DNA of 34,552 nt, taken from contig JACNLA010000025.1 in the NCBI GenBank assembly GCA_014381745.1, positions 1 through 34,552 on the forward strand. Reading direction: 5' to 3'. The notes below the pieces were generated by a model. The model saw only the letters and a program-made list of their open reading frames with translations, was not told where the DNA came from and ran no database searches. Numbering within the stretch: position 1 is the stretch's first letter; each line of letters starts with the position of its first letter. Origin of the DNA: Actinomycetota bacterium (lineage in GTDB: Bacteria > Actinomycetota > Acidimicrobiia > Acidimicrobiales > MedAcidi-G1). The translations under genes and the position numbers were made by a program. Below are positions 8,274-17,700 of the stretch, one piece after another.

Positions 8274-8741
8274 ATGAAGACAACCACGGCAATGCGGCGT
8301 GCGCACGCCAGACACCGACTGGACTCCCGCTTCGAACAGTCAGGGCTGCAGAGCGGTGAGTCACGGCCTCACCGGGGATGGATTCGAGCCATTCGAGATG
8401 CCCTCGGAATGTCCGGAACAGATCTGGCCGTTCGCATGGGTGTCAGCCAGCAGGCCGTCGCCGATCTTGAGAGCAGCGAACAGCGAGACACCATCAGAAT
8501 CGAAACTCTCCGACGTGTCGCCGATGCCCTCGACTGCAACCTCGTCTATGCCCTCGTTCCCAGAACCAGCCTCGACGAGGCAGTCCGGCGACAGGCCAAA
8601 CGGAGGGCTGCTCGACTTGTTGGTGAGGCAGCCCACCACAACCGCCTCGAGGACCAGGCGATTTCGCCCGAGGACACAGACCAGATGATCAACGATCTGG
8701 CCGACCGCTTCCTTGACCGCCGTGGGCTCTGGTCCGAATAG
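8274..8741 (+). CDS. Mobile mystery protein A-type XRE/HTH regulator, likely antitoxin
   Basis: A 155-residue DNA-binding protein resembling 'mobile mystery protein A', a family found next to the Fic-domain 'mobile mystery protein B' on laterally moving DNA. The helix-turn-helix lies at about residues 36-92 (GWIRAIRDALGMSGTDLAVRM, then VSQQAVADLE). The C-terminus is basic then acidic and ends in DLADRFLDRRGLWSE. The ATG at 8274 is preferred: the upstream frame is an overlap with galE, and a palindromic operator plus a -10-like TAGACT immediately precede this ATG. The stop is 5 bp before the Fic gene. A role as antitoxin and autorepressor is inferred from the gene pair and operators. Confidence 0.82.
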   Translation: MKTTTAMRRAHARHRLDSRFEQSGLQSGESRPHRGWIRAIRDALGMSGTDLAVRMGVSQQAVADLESSEQRDTIRIETLRRVADALDCNLVYALVPRTSLDEAVRRQAKRRAARLVGEAAHHNRLEDQAISPEDTDQMINDLADRFLDRRGLWSE

Positions 8742-8746
8742 CGCCA

Positions 8747-9334
8747 GTGGCAGATCCGCTAGATCCTGTTGTGCCGGGCGAGACAGAATTGGCCGACGAG
8801 GACCGGTTTGGGCTTATCCATGTACATATAGCGACACGAGCTGATCTCAACGTTCTCGAACAGGAGAACATCGCAGTGGCGCTTGATGGGCCACCTCCAA
8901 CTCTTGAGGTATTGCTCGACGACAAGTACCTCCGCGACCTTCATCGTGCGATGTTCGGCGATGTCTGGGAGTGGGCGGGCCGCTATCGGACCCGAGAGAC
9001 CAACATCGGTGTCGATCCTGCGACGATCTCGACAGCGGTGCGCACGCTCGTGGCCGATGCCTGCACCTGGGTCGACCACCAGACCTACGAACTTGATGAA
9101 CTGGCAGTCCGGTTCCACTACCGCCTGGTCTCCATCCACCCGTTTCCGAACGGCAACGGACGCCATAGCCGGGTTGCAGCCAACTACCTCGTAGCAGCGC
9201 TCGGCGGGAAGTGGTTTAGTTGGGGAGCCGGGATGGGGAGCAACACCTCTGACCTGAGGGCCGCCTATCTGACTGGGATCCGAAATGCCGGCAGGGGCCA
9301 GATCGGCGAGTTGCTGCGGTTCGCCCGCTCCTGA
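8747..9334 (+). CDS. Mobile mystery protein B-type Fic-domain protein, likely AMP-transferase toxin
   Basis: Fic proteins usually transfer AMP (or another phospho-group) from a nucleotide to a hydroxyl on a target protein. This 195-residue protein keeps the complete catalytic motif HPFPNGNGRHSR at residues 131-142, with the catalytic His and the GNGR anion hole. The N-terminal stretch IATRADLNVLEQENIAVAL (residues 28-46) matches what I know of mobile mystery protein B. The GTG at 8747 follows the regulator stop by 5 bp, giving a two-gene operon. The expected arrangement is regulator/antitoxin then toxin. I see no clear [S/T]xxxE[G/N] self-inhibition motif, so inhibition may come from the partner. 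The target is unknown. Confidence 0.86.
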   Translation: MADPLDPVVPGETELADEDRFGLIHVHIATRADLNVLEQENIAVALDGPPPTLEVLLDDKYLRDLHRAMFGDVWEWAGRYRTRETNIGVDPATISTAVRTLVADACTWVDHQTYELDELAVRFHYRLVSIHPFPNGNGRHSRVAANYLVAALGGKWFSWGAGMGSNTSDLRAAYLTGIRNAGRGQIGELLRFARS

Positions 9335-9378
9335 CCGACCGGTCCGGCGTTGGTTCGACAGGCGCTGACCCGGCCACC

Positions 9379-9384
9379 TAGCCT
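9379..9384 (+). promoter_or_regulatory. Putative -10 element upstream of the lipoprotein gene
   Basis: TAGCCT ends 7 nt before an in-frame GTG (9392) and 10 nt before the ATG (9395). No ribosome binding site is evident, so a leaderless transcript starting at the GTG is possible. Confidence 0.3.
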
Positions 9385-9394
9385 CGCTGCCGTG

Positions 9395-11062
9395 ATGCGC
9401 CCAAGGCTCGGGACGGTGCTGGTCCCGCTGTTGGCAGTTCTCGCGGCCTGCGGGTCCACCCAGGTTGCAGAACCGGTCACCACGACAGCCGCACCGGCCA
9501 CGACCACGGCGCCACCAGCGACCCCCGCCGCACCGGCCACCACGTCGGCCCCCGCAACCACTGCAGCGCCGGCCACAACCGTTGCTCCAACGACCACCGC
9601 GGCGGCACCGGCCGAAACCACCACCGCCGCACCCCCGCCGACCACGGCTGCACCAGCGACCACGACCGTCGCACCGGCTGTAACGACCACCGCTGCGCCT
9701 ACCACGACCACTGCAGTCCCCTACGACAACGGCCCCTACCTTGCAGCCATCGACGACTACGTGGCCACCAACTCCGACTGGAATGCGGCCCCGGCAATCG
9801 GGACCTGCATGGTCGCCAACGCCGACCGCCTGCCCGAACCGGCCAGGGACCTGGTTGCCCGCTACGGCCTCATGAACTCTCTCGGGTCGATGGGTTCGCT
9901 TGGAGCGTCGGCCTCCACCTTCTTCTCGATCTGGAACGGCTGCATAACCGAGGGCGAACAGGCGACGCCGGTTACCTCCACAGGTGGCTCGTCGCCTTCC
10001 AACTCCTGTGCGGGGTCGCTGACCACCCTTCCCGTGGACCGCTCCAAGATCATGGGCGTCGTGCCGCTGGGCCACCTGGCACCGCCCAGCCACACCCAGT
10101 CCACCGACCACGTCTACTTCCTGCTTCCGGGATACGAGACTCAGAATGTGGCGAGCGTGGACGTGGTCGCACCAGCCGATGGCAACGTCGTGACGTTGGC
10201 CAGCTACACGAGCGACTACACCGGGTCCACGTTCACCGACTGGCAGGTGACCATCAGCACCTGCGCCGACGGAACCATCCGGTTCGGCCACGTGTCCACC
10301 ATCTCCGATGATCTCTTGGCGCTCACCACGGGCCCGGCGGAGTCCTGCAACACCTACGGGTACACCGGCTACATGCACACCTCGTGTGTCTGGATGGGCC
10401 AGTCGGTCGACCTTGCGGTATCAGCCGGTGACTTCATCGGAACCGCAGCGGGCCTCAACACCCCCAACACCCAACTCGACTTCTGGGCCTACGACTGGGG
10501 AGGCGAACTGGCTCCAGCCATCGACCAGGCCGCCCAACCCGAGGGCATCCTGCGGACCGTCTGCCCGCTGGACTGGTTCAGAGACGACCTGCGCAGCGAG
10601 CTCTACGGGATGCGAATGGAGAACAACGGCATAGTGGCCGACGAGGCCACAGGCTGCGGCAAGGTGTTCCAGGACGTAGCCGGTACCGCCAAGGGCTTCT
10701 GGTACGCCACGGTCCCCGTCGACGGCAAGTGGCTGGACCACCTGGCGCTCGTCGACACCAACACCCGCAGCGACCACCAGGCCATCTCAATCGCCGCCCT
10801 AGTGGCGAATCCCGGGTACTGGATCTTCCAGAAGGCCTCGTCAGGCACAACCAACCTGGACTTCGCCCAGGTCACGTCAGGCTCGGGCATCCACTGCTAC
10901 GACGCCTTCACCGCCGACTCCAGCGGCCCGACCGGGAGCCAAGACCACTTCCTCATCGAGGTGGTCGACGACGACATCCTCCTCATCGAGCACGGCTCGG
11001 GCAACTGCGGCGGGGGAGGGTCCTTCTCGAGCCCCCACACCTACTCCCGCTACCAAATGTAG
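9395..11062 (+). CDS. Lipoprotein with Thr/Ala/Pro stalk and degenerate M23-like domain
   Basis: About 555 residues. A type II signal peptide ends in the lipobox LAVLAAC with Cys19 as the lipidation site, so the start is ATG 9395 or the adjacent in-frame GTG 9392; the upstream GTG at 9350 only adds a non-signal leader. Residues ~25-108 are a Thr/Ala/Pro-rich stalk. The body includes a segment resembling M23/LytM-like beta folds: HTQSTDHVYF, then VVAPADGNVV, then IRFGHVS, then TQLDFWAYDW. The first His and Asp positions look present, but the usual HxH zinc motif is replaced by LDFW, so peptidase activity is doubtful. Many Cys suggest disulfides. It probably binds wall material on the cell surface. 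It lies downstream of the mobile pair and converges on cofE. Confidence 0.72.
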   Translation: MRPRLGTVLVPLLAVLAACGSTQVAEPVTTTAAPATTTAPPATPAAPATTSAPATTAAPATTVAPTTTAAAPAETTTAAPPPTTAAPATTTVAPAVTTTAAPTTTTAVPYDNGPYLAAIDDYVATNSDWNAAPAIGTCMVANADRLPEPARDLVARYGLMNSLGSMGSLGASASTFFSIWNGCITEGEQATPVTSTGGSSPSNSCAGSLTTLPVDRSKIMGVVPLGHLAPPSHTQSTDHVYFLLPGYETQNVASVDVVAPADGNVVTLASYTSDYTGSTFTDWQVTISTCADGTIRFGHVSTISDDLLALTTGPAESCNTYGYTGYMHTSCVWMGQSVDLAVSAGDFIGTAAGLNTPNTQLDFWAYDWGGELAPAIDQAAQPEGILRTVCPLDWFRDDLRSELYGMRMENNGIVADEATGCGKVFQDVAGTAKGFWYATVPVDGKWLDHLALVDTNTRSDHQAISIAALVANPGYWIFQKASSGTTNLDFAQVTSGSGIHCYDAFTADSSGPTGSQDHFLIEVVDDDILLIEHGSGNCGGGGSFSSPHTYSRYQM

Positions 11063-11066
11063 CGGG
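11046..11066. terminator. Bidirectional terminator between lipoprotein gene and cofE
   Basis: CCCGCTAC (11046-11053) and GTAGCGGG (11059-11066) form a perfect 8-bp stem with loop CAAAT. It spans the lipoprotein stop codon (11060-11062), and cofE ends 11 bp away on the other strand. Its symmetry and position between convergent genes suit termination in both directions. Confidence 0.6.
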
Positions 11067-11073
11067 CGGGCGT

Positions 11074-11769
11074 CTACCGGAAGAGGTCCTCGGCGGGGGT
11101 TCTGACCACGTCGGCCACCACGCTGCCTTCGCCGAACCACGACGGGTCCACACCCCGAACAACAGCAACCGGCACGGCGGCCGCCTTGCCCATGACCAGC
11201 TCGGCGGCTGCGGCGATCTCGTCAACGATGGCCACCTCGGTGACCTGCAGTTCACGGCCCAGGGCGTCGTTGGTTCCACGCAGGTCCACGATCGGTCGCA
11301 GGCCCGCGCAGCCGATCGCCACGTCGGCCACCCCACGCCTCCAGGGCCGCCCGAACGTGTCGCTCACAATGACGGCCACGTCCACGCCCAAACGGTGGAG
11401 CAGCGCATCGCGGATGCGGCGGGCCGAGCGGTCCGAATCCACCGGCAGCAGCGCCGCCCTGCCTTCGGGCACGTTGGAGAGGTCCACGCCTGCGTTGGCG
11501 CACACGAAGCCGTGGCTGGTCTCGGCGATAACCAGGTCGCCGCGGCGGCGCAGCACCCGTACCGACTCGGCCTCGACGATCGGCTTGTGGCCCACCTCTG
11601 GGTCCACGTCCACCATGCGGTCCTCGGCCTTTGAGACCACCTTCTGGGTCACGACCAGCACGTCGCCGTCGGCCAGGTCGGCCGCCTCGGCGATCATTCC
11701 GGCCAGGTCGTCGCCTGCGGCGATCTCAGGCAGGCCGGTCACAGGGATCACCCTGATCTCGCCGCTCAC
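11074..11769 (-). CDS. cofE: Coenzyme F420-0:L-glutamate ligase, stand-alone
   Basis: Adds gamma-linked glutamates to F420-0 using GTP, completing the redox cofactor F420. It has 231 residues with family landmarks VVTQKVVSKAEDR, ETSHGFVCANAGVDLSN and SDTFGRPWRRGVADVAIG. The GTG start at 11769 shares GTGA with the cofD stop, so the two are translationally coupled; the longer frame to 11847 lies inside cofD. Actinobacterial homologues (FbiB) usually carry an extra C-terminal FMN-binding nitroreductase-like domain that reduces dehydro-F420-0. That domain is absent here and the protein ends at ...AEDLFR, so the layout resembles archaeal CofE. A separate reductase would be needed if the pathway starts from phosphoenolpyruvate. 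Confidence 0.9.
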   Translation of the reverse strand: MSGEIRVIPVTGLPEIAAGDDLAGMIAEAADLADGDVLVVTQKVVSKAEDRMVDVDPEVGHKPIVEAESVRVLRRRGDLVIAETSHGFVCANAGVDLSNVPEGRAALLPVDSDRSARRIRDALLHRLGVDVAVIVSDTFGRPWRRGVADVAIGCAGLRPIVDLRGTNDALGRELQVTEVAIVDEIAAAAELVMGKAAAVPVAVVRGVDPSWFGEGSVVADVVRTPAEDLFR

Positions 11770-12704
11770 GAGGTCGCCCCCAGAACCACCTTGGCCAGAT
11801 CGGCCGCCACCTCGGGCGACGACATGACCGTGTCGGTCACCACACACGCCATGCCCTCGGCCTCGACAGCCCCGGCCAGATCGGCGTCGGCCGAGTCGAT
11901 CACCAGACAGGCGGCGATGTCGCGGTAGATGCGCGCCACACCCACCACCGAGGCCTCATGGCCCAGCTCACGCATCAGGCGGTCGGCGGGCCCCTTCAGG
12001 GCGGCCCCGGCGATGATCGGCGAAATGGCAACCGTGTGGTCACGCCTGGCCCGGATGGCGTCGGCAATGCCGGGCACAGCCAGCAGCGGCCCTATGGACA
12101 CGATCGGGTTCGATGGCGCTACCACGACCACGTCGGCCCCGGCGATGGCGTCAAGCACGCCCGGCCCCGGAAGCGAGGCCTCAGCGCCGTCAAATCTCAC
12201 CGACGAAACCGGCACGTCGTGGCGCAGTCGCACGAAGTACTCCTGAAAGCCCACCTCGTCGCCGCCCCCGGAACCGTCGGCGAGGGTCATCATCGTGGCC
12301 ACCCTGTCCTCGGTCATCGGCAGCAGCGTCGGCTCCAGCCCCCAACCGGCGGTGATGCCGGCGGTCACCTCGGCAAGGCCCACACCGGCGGCCAGGTGGC
12401 CGGTCCGGTAGAGGTGGGTACCCAGATCCAGGTCGCCAAGGTTGAACCAGGTCTCGCCGCCGTAGCGGCCGAGTGAACCCATGGCCTGCCAGGTCTCGCC
12501 AGCGAGACCCCAACCGGTGTCGGGGTTGTCGGCCCCGGCCAACGTGTAGGTGACCGTGTCCAGATCCGGGCAGATGTGCAGCCCGTGCATGACCACGTCG
12601 TCGCCGGTGTTCACGACAGCGGTCACCTCAGACGGAGGCACCACCCGCACCAGGCCAGCCAGCAGCCGGGCGGCACCGACCCCGCCGGCCAGCACGGCTA
12701 TCAA
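11766..12704 (-). CDS. cofD: Phospholactate/phosphoenolpyruvate transferase of F420 synthesis (CofD/FbiA)
   Basis: Transfers the phospholactyl (or phosphoenolpyruvyl) group from its guanylyl carrier to the deazaflavin Fo, giving F420-0 or its dehydro form. It has 312 residues. The N-terminal IAVLAGGVGAARLLAGL, then VVNTGDDVVMHGLHICPDLDT and GWGLAGETW are CofD signatures; SNPIVSIGPLLAVPGI and SPIIAGAALKGPADRLM lie in the substrate region. The start is taken as TTG 12704 because GAGGAG sits 6 nt upstream and the homologous region begins there; a longer frame to 12752 overlaps gmd. It overlaps cofE by 4 bp and follows the gmd stop by 10 bp. Together they form rmd-gmd-cofD-cofE. Confidence 0.9.
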   Translation of the reverse strand: MIAVLAGGVGAARLLAGLVRVVPPSEVTAVVNTGDDVVMHGLHICPDLDTVTYTLAGADNPDTGWGLAGETWQAMGSLGRYGGETWFNLGDLDLGTHLYRTGHLAAGVGLAEVTAGITAGWGLEPTLLPMTEDRVATMMTLADGSGGGDEVGFQEYFVRLRHDVPVSSVRFDGAEASLPGPGVLDAIAGADVVVVAPSNPIVSIGPLLAVPGIADAIRARRDHTVAISPIIAGAALKGPADRLMRELGHEASVVGVARIYRDIAACLVIDSADADLAGAVEAEGMACVVTDTVMSSPEVAADLAKVVLGATS

Positions 12705-12714
12705 CGCAGGCTCC

Positions 12715-13695
12715 TCACCCCGGAGGCCGGGGCGAACCCTCAAGGAGGGCAACGTCGGCGTCGACCATCATCTCCACCAGCTCGGCGAACCCGGTCTGGG
12801 GCTTCCAGCCCAGGCGCTCAGCGGCCTTTGACGAGTCGCCCACCAACAGGTCAACCTCTGCGGGTCGCAGGAAGGCCTCATCGACCACCACGTGGTCCTC
12901 CCAGTTCAGGTTGAGGCGCCCAAAGGCCAGCTCGCAGAACTCGCGCACCGAGTGGGTCTCGCCGGTGCACACCACAAAGTCATCGGGTTCATCAAGCTGC
13001 AGCATCAGCCACATGGCCTCGACGTAGTCGCCGGCAAAACCCCAGTCGCGCTTGGCGTCCAGGTTGCCGAGCCGCAGCTCGTCGGCCAGCCCCAGGGAGA
13101 TGGCGGCGGCACCGTGGCTGATCTTGCGGGTCACGAACTCGAGGCCCCGCCGGGGGCTCTCGTGGTTGAACAAGATCCCAGACGAGGCGTGCAGGTCGTA
13201 GCTCTCGCGGTAGTTGATGGTGATCCAGTGGCCGTAGACCTTGGCCACCCCGTACGGGCTGCGCGGGTGGAACGGCGTGTCCTCGGTCTGCGGCACCTGA
13301 CGGGCGTGGCCGAACATCTCACTGGAGCTGGCCTGGTAGTAGCGGATGGACGGATCCACCAGCCGCACTGCGTCGAGCAGGCGGGTCACGCCGAGGGCCG
13401 TGGTCTCACCGGTCAGCACCGGCTGGCCGAACGAGGTGTGCACGAACGACTGGGCGGCCAGGTTGTAGACCTCGTCGGGCCTGTGGGTACGCAGCACCTC
13501 TATCAGCGAGGCCTGGTCCAACAGGTCGCCGGGAACCAACTCCACGCTGTCGGCCAGATGGGCCACCCGCTCGGTGTTGACCGTGGAGCTGCGGCGCACC
13601 ATGCCGACCACGTCGTAGCCCTTGTCCAACAACAGCTCAGCCAGGTACGAGCCGTCCTGGCCGGTGATGCCCGTGATGAGTGCCCGCTTCGACAT
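12715..13695 (-). CDS. gmd: GDP-mannose 4,6-dehydratase
   Basis: Converts GDP-D-mannose to GDP-4-keto-6-deoxy-D-mannose, the branch point to GDP-rhamnose, GDP-fucose and other deoxy sugars. It has 326 residues from MSKRALITG. The NAD(P) motif is [10 protein letters not shown] (residues 9-18), the catalytic region SSSEMFG is at 123-129 and Y148/K152 lie in [20 protein letters not shown] is typical of Gmd. The ATG at 13695 is preceded by a weak GGGGA; in-frame ATGs at 13704 and 13716 are possible alternatives. It follows rmd by about 17 bp and lies just before cofD on the same strand. The nearby ManA, ManB and pyrophosphorylase supply its substrate. Confidence 0.93.
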   Translation of the reverse strand: MSKRALITGITGQDGSYLAELLLDKGYDVVGMVRRSSTVNTERVAHLADSVELVPGDLLDQASLIEVLRTHRPDEVYNLAAQSFVHTSFGQPVLTGETTALGVTRLLDAVRLVDPSIRYYQASSSEMFGHARQVPQTEDTPFHPRSPYGVAKVYGHWITINYRESYDLHASSGILFNHESPRRGLEFVTRKISHGAAAISLGLADELRLGNLDAKRDWGFAGDYVEAMWLMLQLDEPDDFVVCTGETHSVREFCELAFGRLNLNWEDHVVVDEAFLRPAEVDLLVGDSSKAAERLGWKPQTGFAELVEMMVDADVALLEGSPRPPG

Positions 13696-13712
13696 GGTCC
13701 CCATTGTGCCGG

Positions 13713-14645
13713 TCAATCCCCGTCGAGAGGCACCCGGTCCGGTTGCGGCACCCTCGTGCGCCAGTCGTCCATCACGTCGGCAAGGGTGTCAGACAGGTCC
13801 GCAGCGGGCTCCCAGCCCGTATCGGTACGCAGGGCGGTGGGGTCACCGCACAACTCTGGAACCTCAACAGGCCTGAACAGGTCAGAATCGGGAACGAGGC
13901 GCATCGGCCTCGTCGCCAGCGCTACCAGGTGCTCAGCCACCTCCGAGATCGGCACGGCCATACCCGAACACACGTTGTAGGCAGCCCCGGCCCGACCGTC
14001 CAGCGCCAACATCCGGTAGGCCCTGACCACATCGCGCACGTCGGTGAAGTCACGCAGCGGCGTCAGGTCGCCCACCGGCACCTCGTCATCACCCGAGAGC
14101 TCGTTTGCCACGATCCGTGATGCGATTGCCGGGCACACGAACCGGTCGCTCTGGCCCGGCCCCAGATGGTTGAAGGACCTCGCCCGAACGACGTCCTGGC
14201 CGAAACCCCTGTGTGCCTGCTCGGCGACAACGTCGGCGGCCGCCTTCGAGGCCGCATAGGGCGAAACAGGCCGCAGCGGTGCCGACTCGTTGACCGGCAG
14301 GTCGCCCGGGTCAACCACGCCGTAGACATCGGCGCTGGTTACGGTCACCACCCGCTCCACGCCGGCCTCCCGGGCCGCCGCCAACACGTTGAACGTACCC
14401 TCCACGTTCACCCGCAGGGTCTCCACCGGATCGGTCCAGGACCTGCCCACGTCGGCCTGGCCAGCCAGGTGGAACACCACCTCGGGGGCTGCGTCGGCCA
14501 CAAGGGCGGTCAGGGCGGCAGCGTCCAACACGTCGGGCCCACCATGGGACCGGTCGGTCTCGACCACCTTGTCGCCGCTGGCGCAGAGGTGCGCCACCAG
14601 ATAGCGCCCAACGAACCCAGCCGAACCCGTCACCAGCACCCTCAC
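13713..14645 (-). CDS. rmd: GDP-4-keto-6-deoxy-D-mannose reductase-like epimerase/dehydratase
   Basis: Probably reduces the Gmd product to GDP-D-rhamnose. It is a 310-residue short-chain dehydrogenase with GSAGFVG at residues 7-13, a Ser in TVTSADVYG (101-109), Y130/K134 in SPYAASK, and [11 protein letters not shown], a stretch characteristic of the RMD group. The start is GTG 14645. It is first in the rmd-gmd-cofD-cofE series and divergent from the GT2/membrane gene at 14780. A related product such as GDP-6-deoxy-talose is possible because reductase stereochemistry is hard to read from sequence. Confidence 0.82.
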   Translation of the reverse strand: MRVLVTGSAGFVGRYLVAHLCASGDKVVETDRSHGGPDVLDAAALTALVADAAPEVVFHLAGQADVGRSWTDPVETLRVNVEGTFNVLAAAREAGVERVVTVTSADVYGVVDPGDLPVNESAPLRPVSPYAASKAAADVVAEQAHRGFGQDVVRARSFNHLGPGQSDRFVCPAIASRIVANELSGDDEVPVGDLTPLRDFTDVRDVVRAYRMLALDGRAGAAYNVCSGMAVPISEVAEHLVALATRPMRLVPDSDLFRPVEVPELCGDPTALRTDTGWEPAADLSDTLADVMDDWRTRVPQPDRVPLDGD

Positions 14646-14779
14646 CGGATGTTCCCGCCCCTATCGGAGCCGTAGCCCAGCGGCCCGACGTCATGTCCCT
14701 GCACGGGCGCACCATAGACCCTCCCATCGGTGGCGATGCTGCCTGCCGGGCGGGTCTACAGGGCTAGGGTCCGTTCACC
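14646..14779. promoter_or_regulatory. Divergent promoter region between rmd and the GT2 gene
   Basis: 134 bp without a gene. TAGGGT (14765-14770) stands 9 nt before the GTG at 14780 on the plus strand, a candidate -10 for a near-leaderless transcript. No equally clear element is seen for rmd on the minus strand. Confidence 0.4.
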
Positions 14780-17700
14780 GTGGACGCCGCCGAGACACAG
14801 GGCCAAAAGGGCGCGCCCGCCCCGCCCCAACAACCACCGGCCACCCCTGGACCGGCCGCCAGCCCGACGCCGCTCGTCGGCCTGGTCCTCGTGGCCCACG
14901 ACCCGGGGGAGTGGTTCGAAGACGTGCTGGCCGGCCTGGCTTCACAGGACCACCGCCTCTTGGACGTGGTGGTTGTCGACGCCGGCCGCAAGGCCGGCCT
15001 GTCGGACCGGGTGCTCGAGGTCCTGCCCGACGCCCAGACGGTTTATGCACCCGACTCGCCCGGCTTCGGGGCCGCAGCAAACCGTGCCGTGGTCGGTACC
15101 GGTGCCGAGGCCGACAGCGGCACCGGCCCCAACCGCATCCCGGCCTTCTACCTGTTCATGCACGACGACGTCGTGCTCGACGGCACGGCAGTGCGACGCA
15201 TGGTCGAGCGTGCCCTAGCGGCCAACGCCGGGGTGGTCGGCCCCAAGGTCCTCGTCGGAACCGACGGCCGCATCCTCGCCGACATGGGCTCCAGCGTGGA
15301 CCGTTACGGCTCACCCGTTCCGCGCCTACACCCCGGCGAGATCGACCAGGGCCAGTACGACGCCAGCCCCGACGTGTTCGCCGTTGCCGAGGCCGCCATG
15401 CTCGTGCGTACCGACCTGTTCGCCGCCGTCGGCGGGTTCGACCCTGAGATCCGCTTCCTCGACGGCCACGTCGACCTCTGCTGGAGGGCACGCCTGGCGG
15501 GCGCATCGGTCACCACTGCACCCACAGCGGTCGGACGCACCGTCGGCCCCGACTCATCGACCAGGCGCGGCACCAACCCGTCGATCCTGCGCCCCAGGCA
15601 CCGCCTGCGCATGTCGCTCACCAACCAGGCTTCGGGCCGATCGGCTGCCGTCGTCGCCGAGCTGGCCGTCGCCACGCTGCTCGGGGTCGTCTACGGCCTT
15701 TTGACCGGACGCTTCCGCCACACCTGGGGCCTGCTCAGCGCATGGCCGTGGAACCTGGCCCGCCGCTCCGGCATGACCAGAAGGCGCCGCATGATCAGGG
15801 AGAACCGCCGTGTTGACCCGGCCCTCGTGGTGGCCGGCCCCGACCTACCCCACCACGCCGTGAGACGTGCCGTCACCGGCCGCGCCCCCTACGGAACCGG
15901 CGACGAGGCACCTAGCAACATTGCCTTCCATCACCTCTGGGGCGCCCTGCTTGGTCCCGGCGGCATAGCCCTCATGGCCAGCGCAGCGGTGCTCGGCTTC
16001 GGGTCGCGCCACCTGCTCACCCGGGGCCTCCCCGCCGTGGGCAGGTTCCAGGCCCTGCCCGGAGACCCAATGGACCTGGTTCGTTCCTGGTGGCACGGCT
16101 GGCGGCCCACCGGTTTCGGCGTGGCGACCCCGGCTCCCGACGTCCTGGCGCTGCTGGGCCTCGTGGCCAACTACGTGCCCGGCGGCGACAGCCTGCTCTG
16201 GACATCCGTCGTGCTCTCGGCCCTTCCCATTGGGGCCCTCGGCATCTGGCGCCTCGTACGGCCCGTAGGAGGTGGCAGATCCCGGGCGGCGGCCGTGCTC
16301 GTCTACCTGGCGGTGCCGCTTCCCTACGACGCACTCCGCGAGGGTCGCCTTGCCCCGCTTGCGGTCTACGCCACCCTGCCCTGGATCGCCCATCGCCTCG
16401 CCGAGGCCCAGGGCGTCGCCCCATACGGCCACCGCGGCGGCGATCCCGGCCCCGGCACCCGTATCCGCAACATGGGCTCAGACATCCTGCTCACCGGTTT
16501 CGTCGTGGCCGCAGCTATCGCCGTCAACCCGGCGGTGGTTGTGGTGCTGCCCGTGCTGGTCGGGGGCCTCGTAATCGGCAGCCTCCTGGCCGGCAGCATC
16601 GCCGGCCTTGTGAGGCTGGTGGCGGTGGCCGCAGGGGCAGCGGTGGTGGCCGCCGTCGTCCAACTTCCACTGCTGTTCAACCTATTCGACAACAACCCGC
16701 TCGACTCCCTGGCGGTTCCCACCACGTGGCCCGGCGGCAGCCTCGGCACAACGGCCATGTTCACCCTCGACACCGGCTCGCCCATGGCCGGCCCGTCCTG
16801 GGTAGGCACCTTCGGCATTGACCGAATCGGCTGGGCTGTGCTGGTCGTACCCGTTCTGGCCCTCCTGACCACCTCCGGTTGGCGCCTGGCAATAACCATT
16901 CGGGCCTGGTTCGTTGTCGCAGGCGGCTTCGCTTCGGTCTGGTTGACCGATCAGGGCTGGTGGCAGGGCCCGACCCTTCCCGCCGAACTGCTGCTGGTGC
17001 CCGTGGCCCTGGGCCTGGCATGGGCAGCAGCTGCCGCCGTCGCCGACATGGGAACAACCGTCTCCATGCCGCGACGCGGCCCCGACTGGCGCAACGCCCT
17101 TCCCGCCGTGGCCGGCCTGGCCCTCGCCCTCACCGTGCTGCCCGTGGTCGTCGGCTCGCTGGGCGGCAACCTCGGAATGCCGCAGTCGGACCTGCCATCG
17201 GCACTTCCGTTCATCGCCGAGCCACGCTCCGGCATCGGCGAGACCACAAGCGGAGGCGATGACCGGGTGCTCTGGGTGGGGGAGCCCACGATCCTCCCCG
17301 CAGTCGGCGTACCGCTGTCTGACGGGGTCGCAATGGCCGTGACCGACGGCCGACCCGACCTGTTGGACCAGTGGCCCTACAACCTCGACGACGCACCCGG
17401 CGTGGCCGAGGTGAGGGACGCCCTTGCCGAGGCCCTGGCCGGCAAGACCAGCCGCCTCGGTGCAGCCATCGGTGCCTGGGGTGTCGGCCACGTCGTGCTC
17501 GTCGAGCGCTCGGCACCCGCCCCACACGAGGCCGTCGAGGCACCCCTTCCGCCCACCTACGCCGCCGCCCTCACCCGGCAACTCGACATGGCCCGCGTCG
17601 AGGGCCTCAACAGTGCCGTCACCATCTTTGAAAACATCGCCACAAAGCCGGTCCACGCCGTGGTGCGAGACCGAACCGGAAGGGCGGTGCCCGCCGCCGT

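Noticed and set aside
8747-9334. Self-inhibiting helix in the Fic protein
   Set aside because: No clear [S/T]xxxE[G/N] motif at either end; only the partner protein remains as candidate inhibitor.
8200-9395. Attachment sites or transposase bounding the mobile mystery pair
   Set aside because: I looked for direct repeats or an integrase near both ends and saw none in this window.
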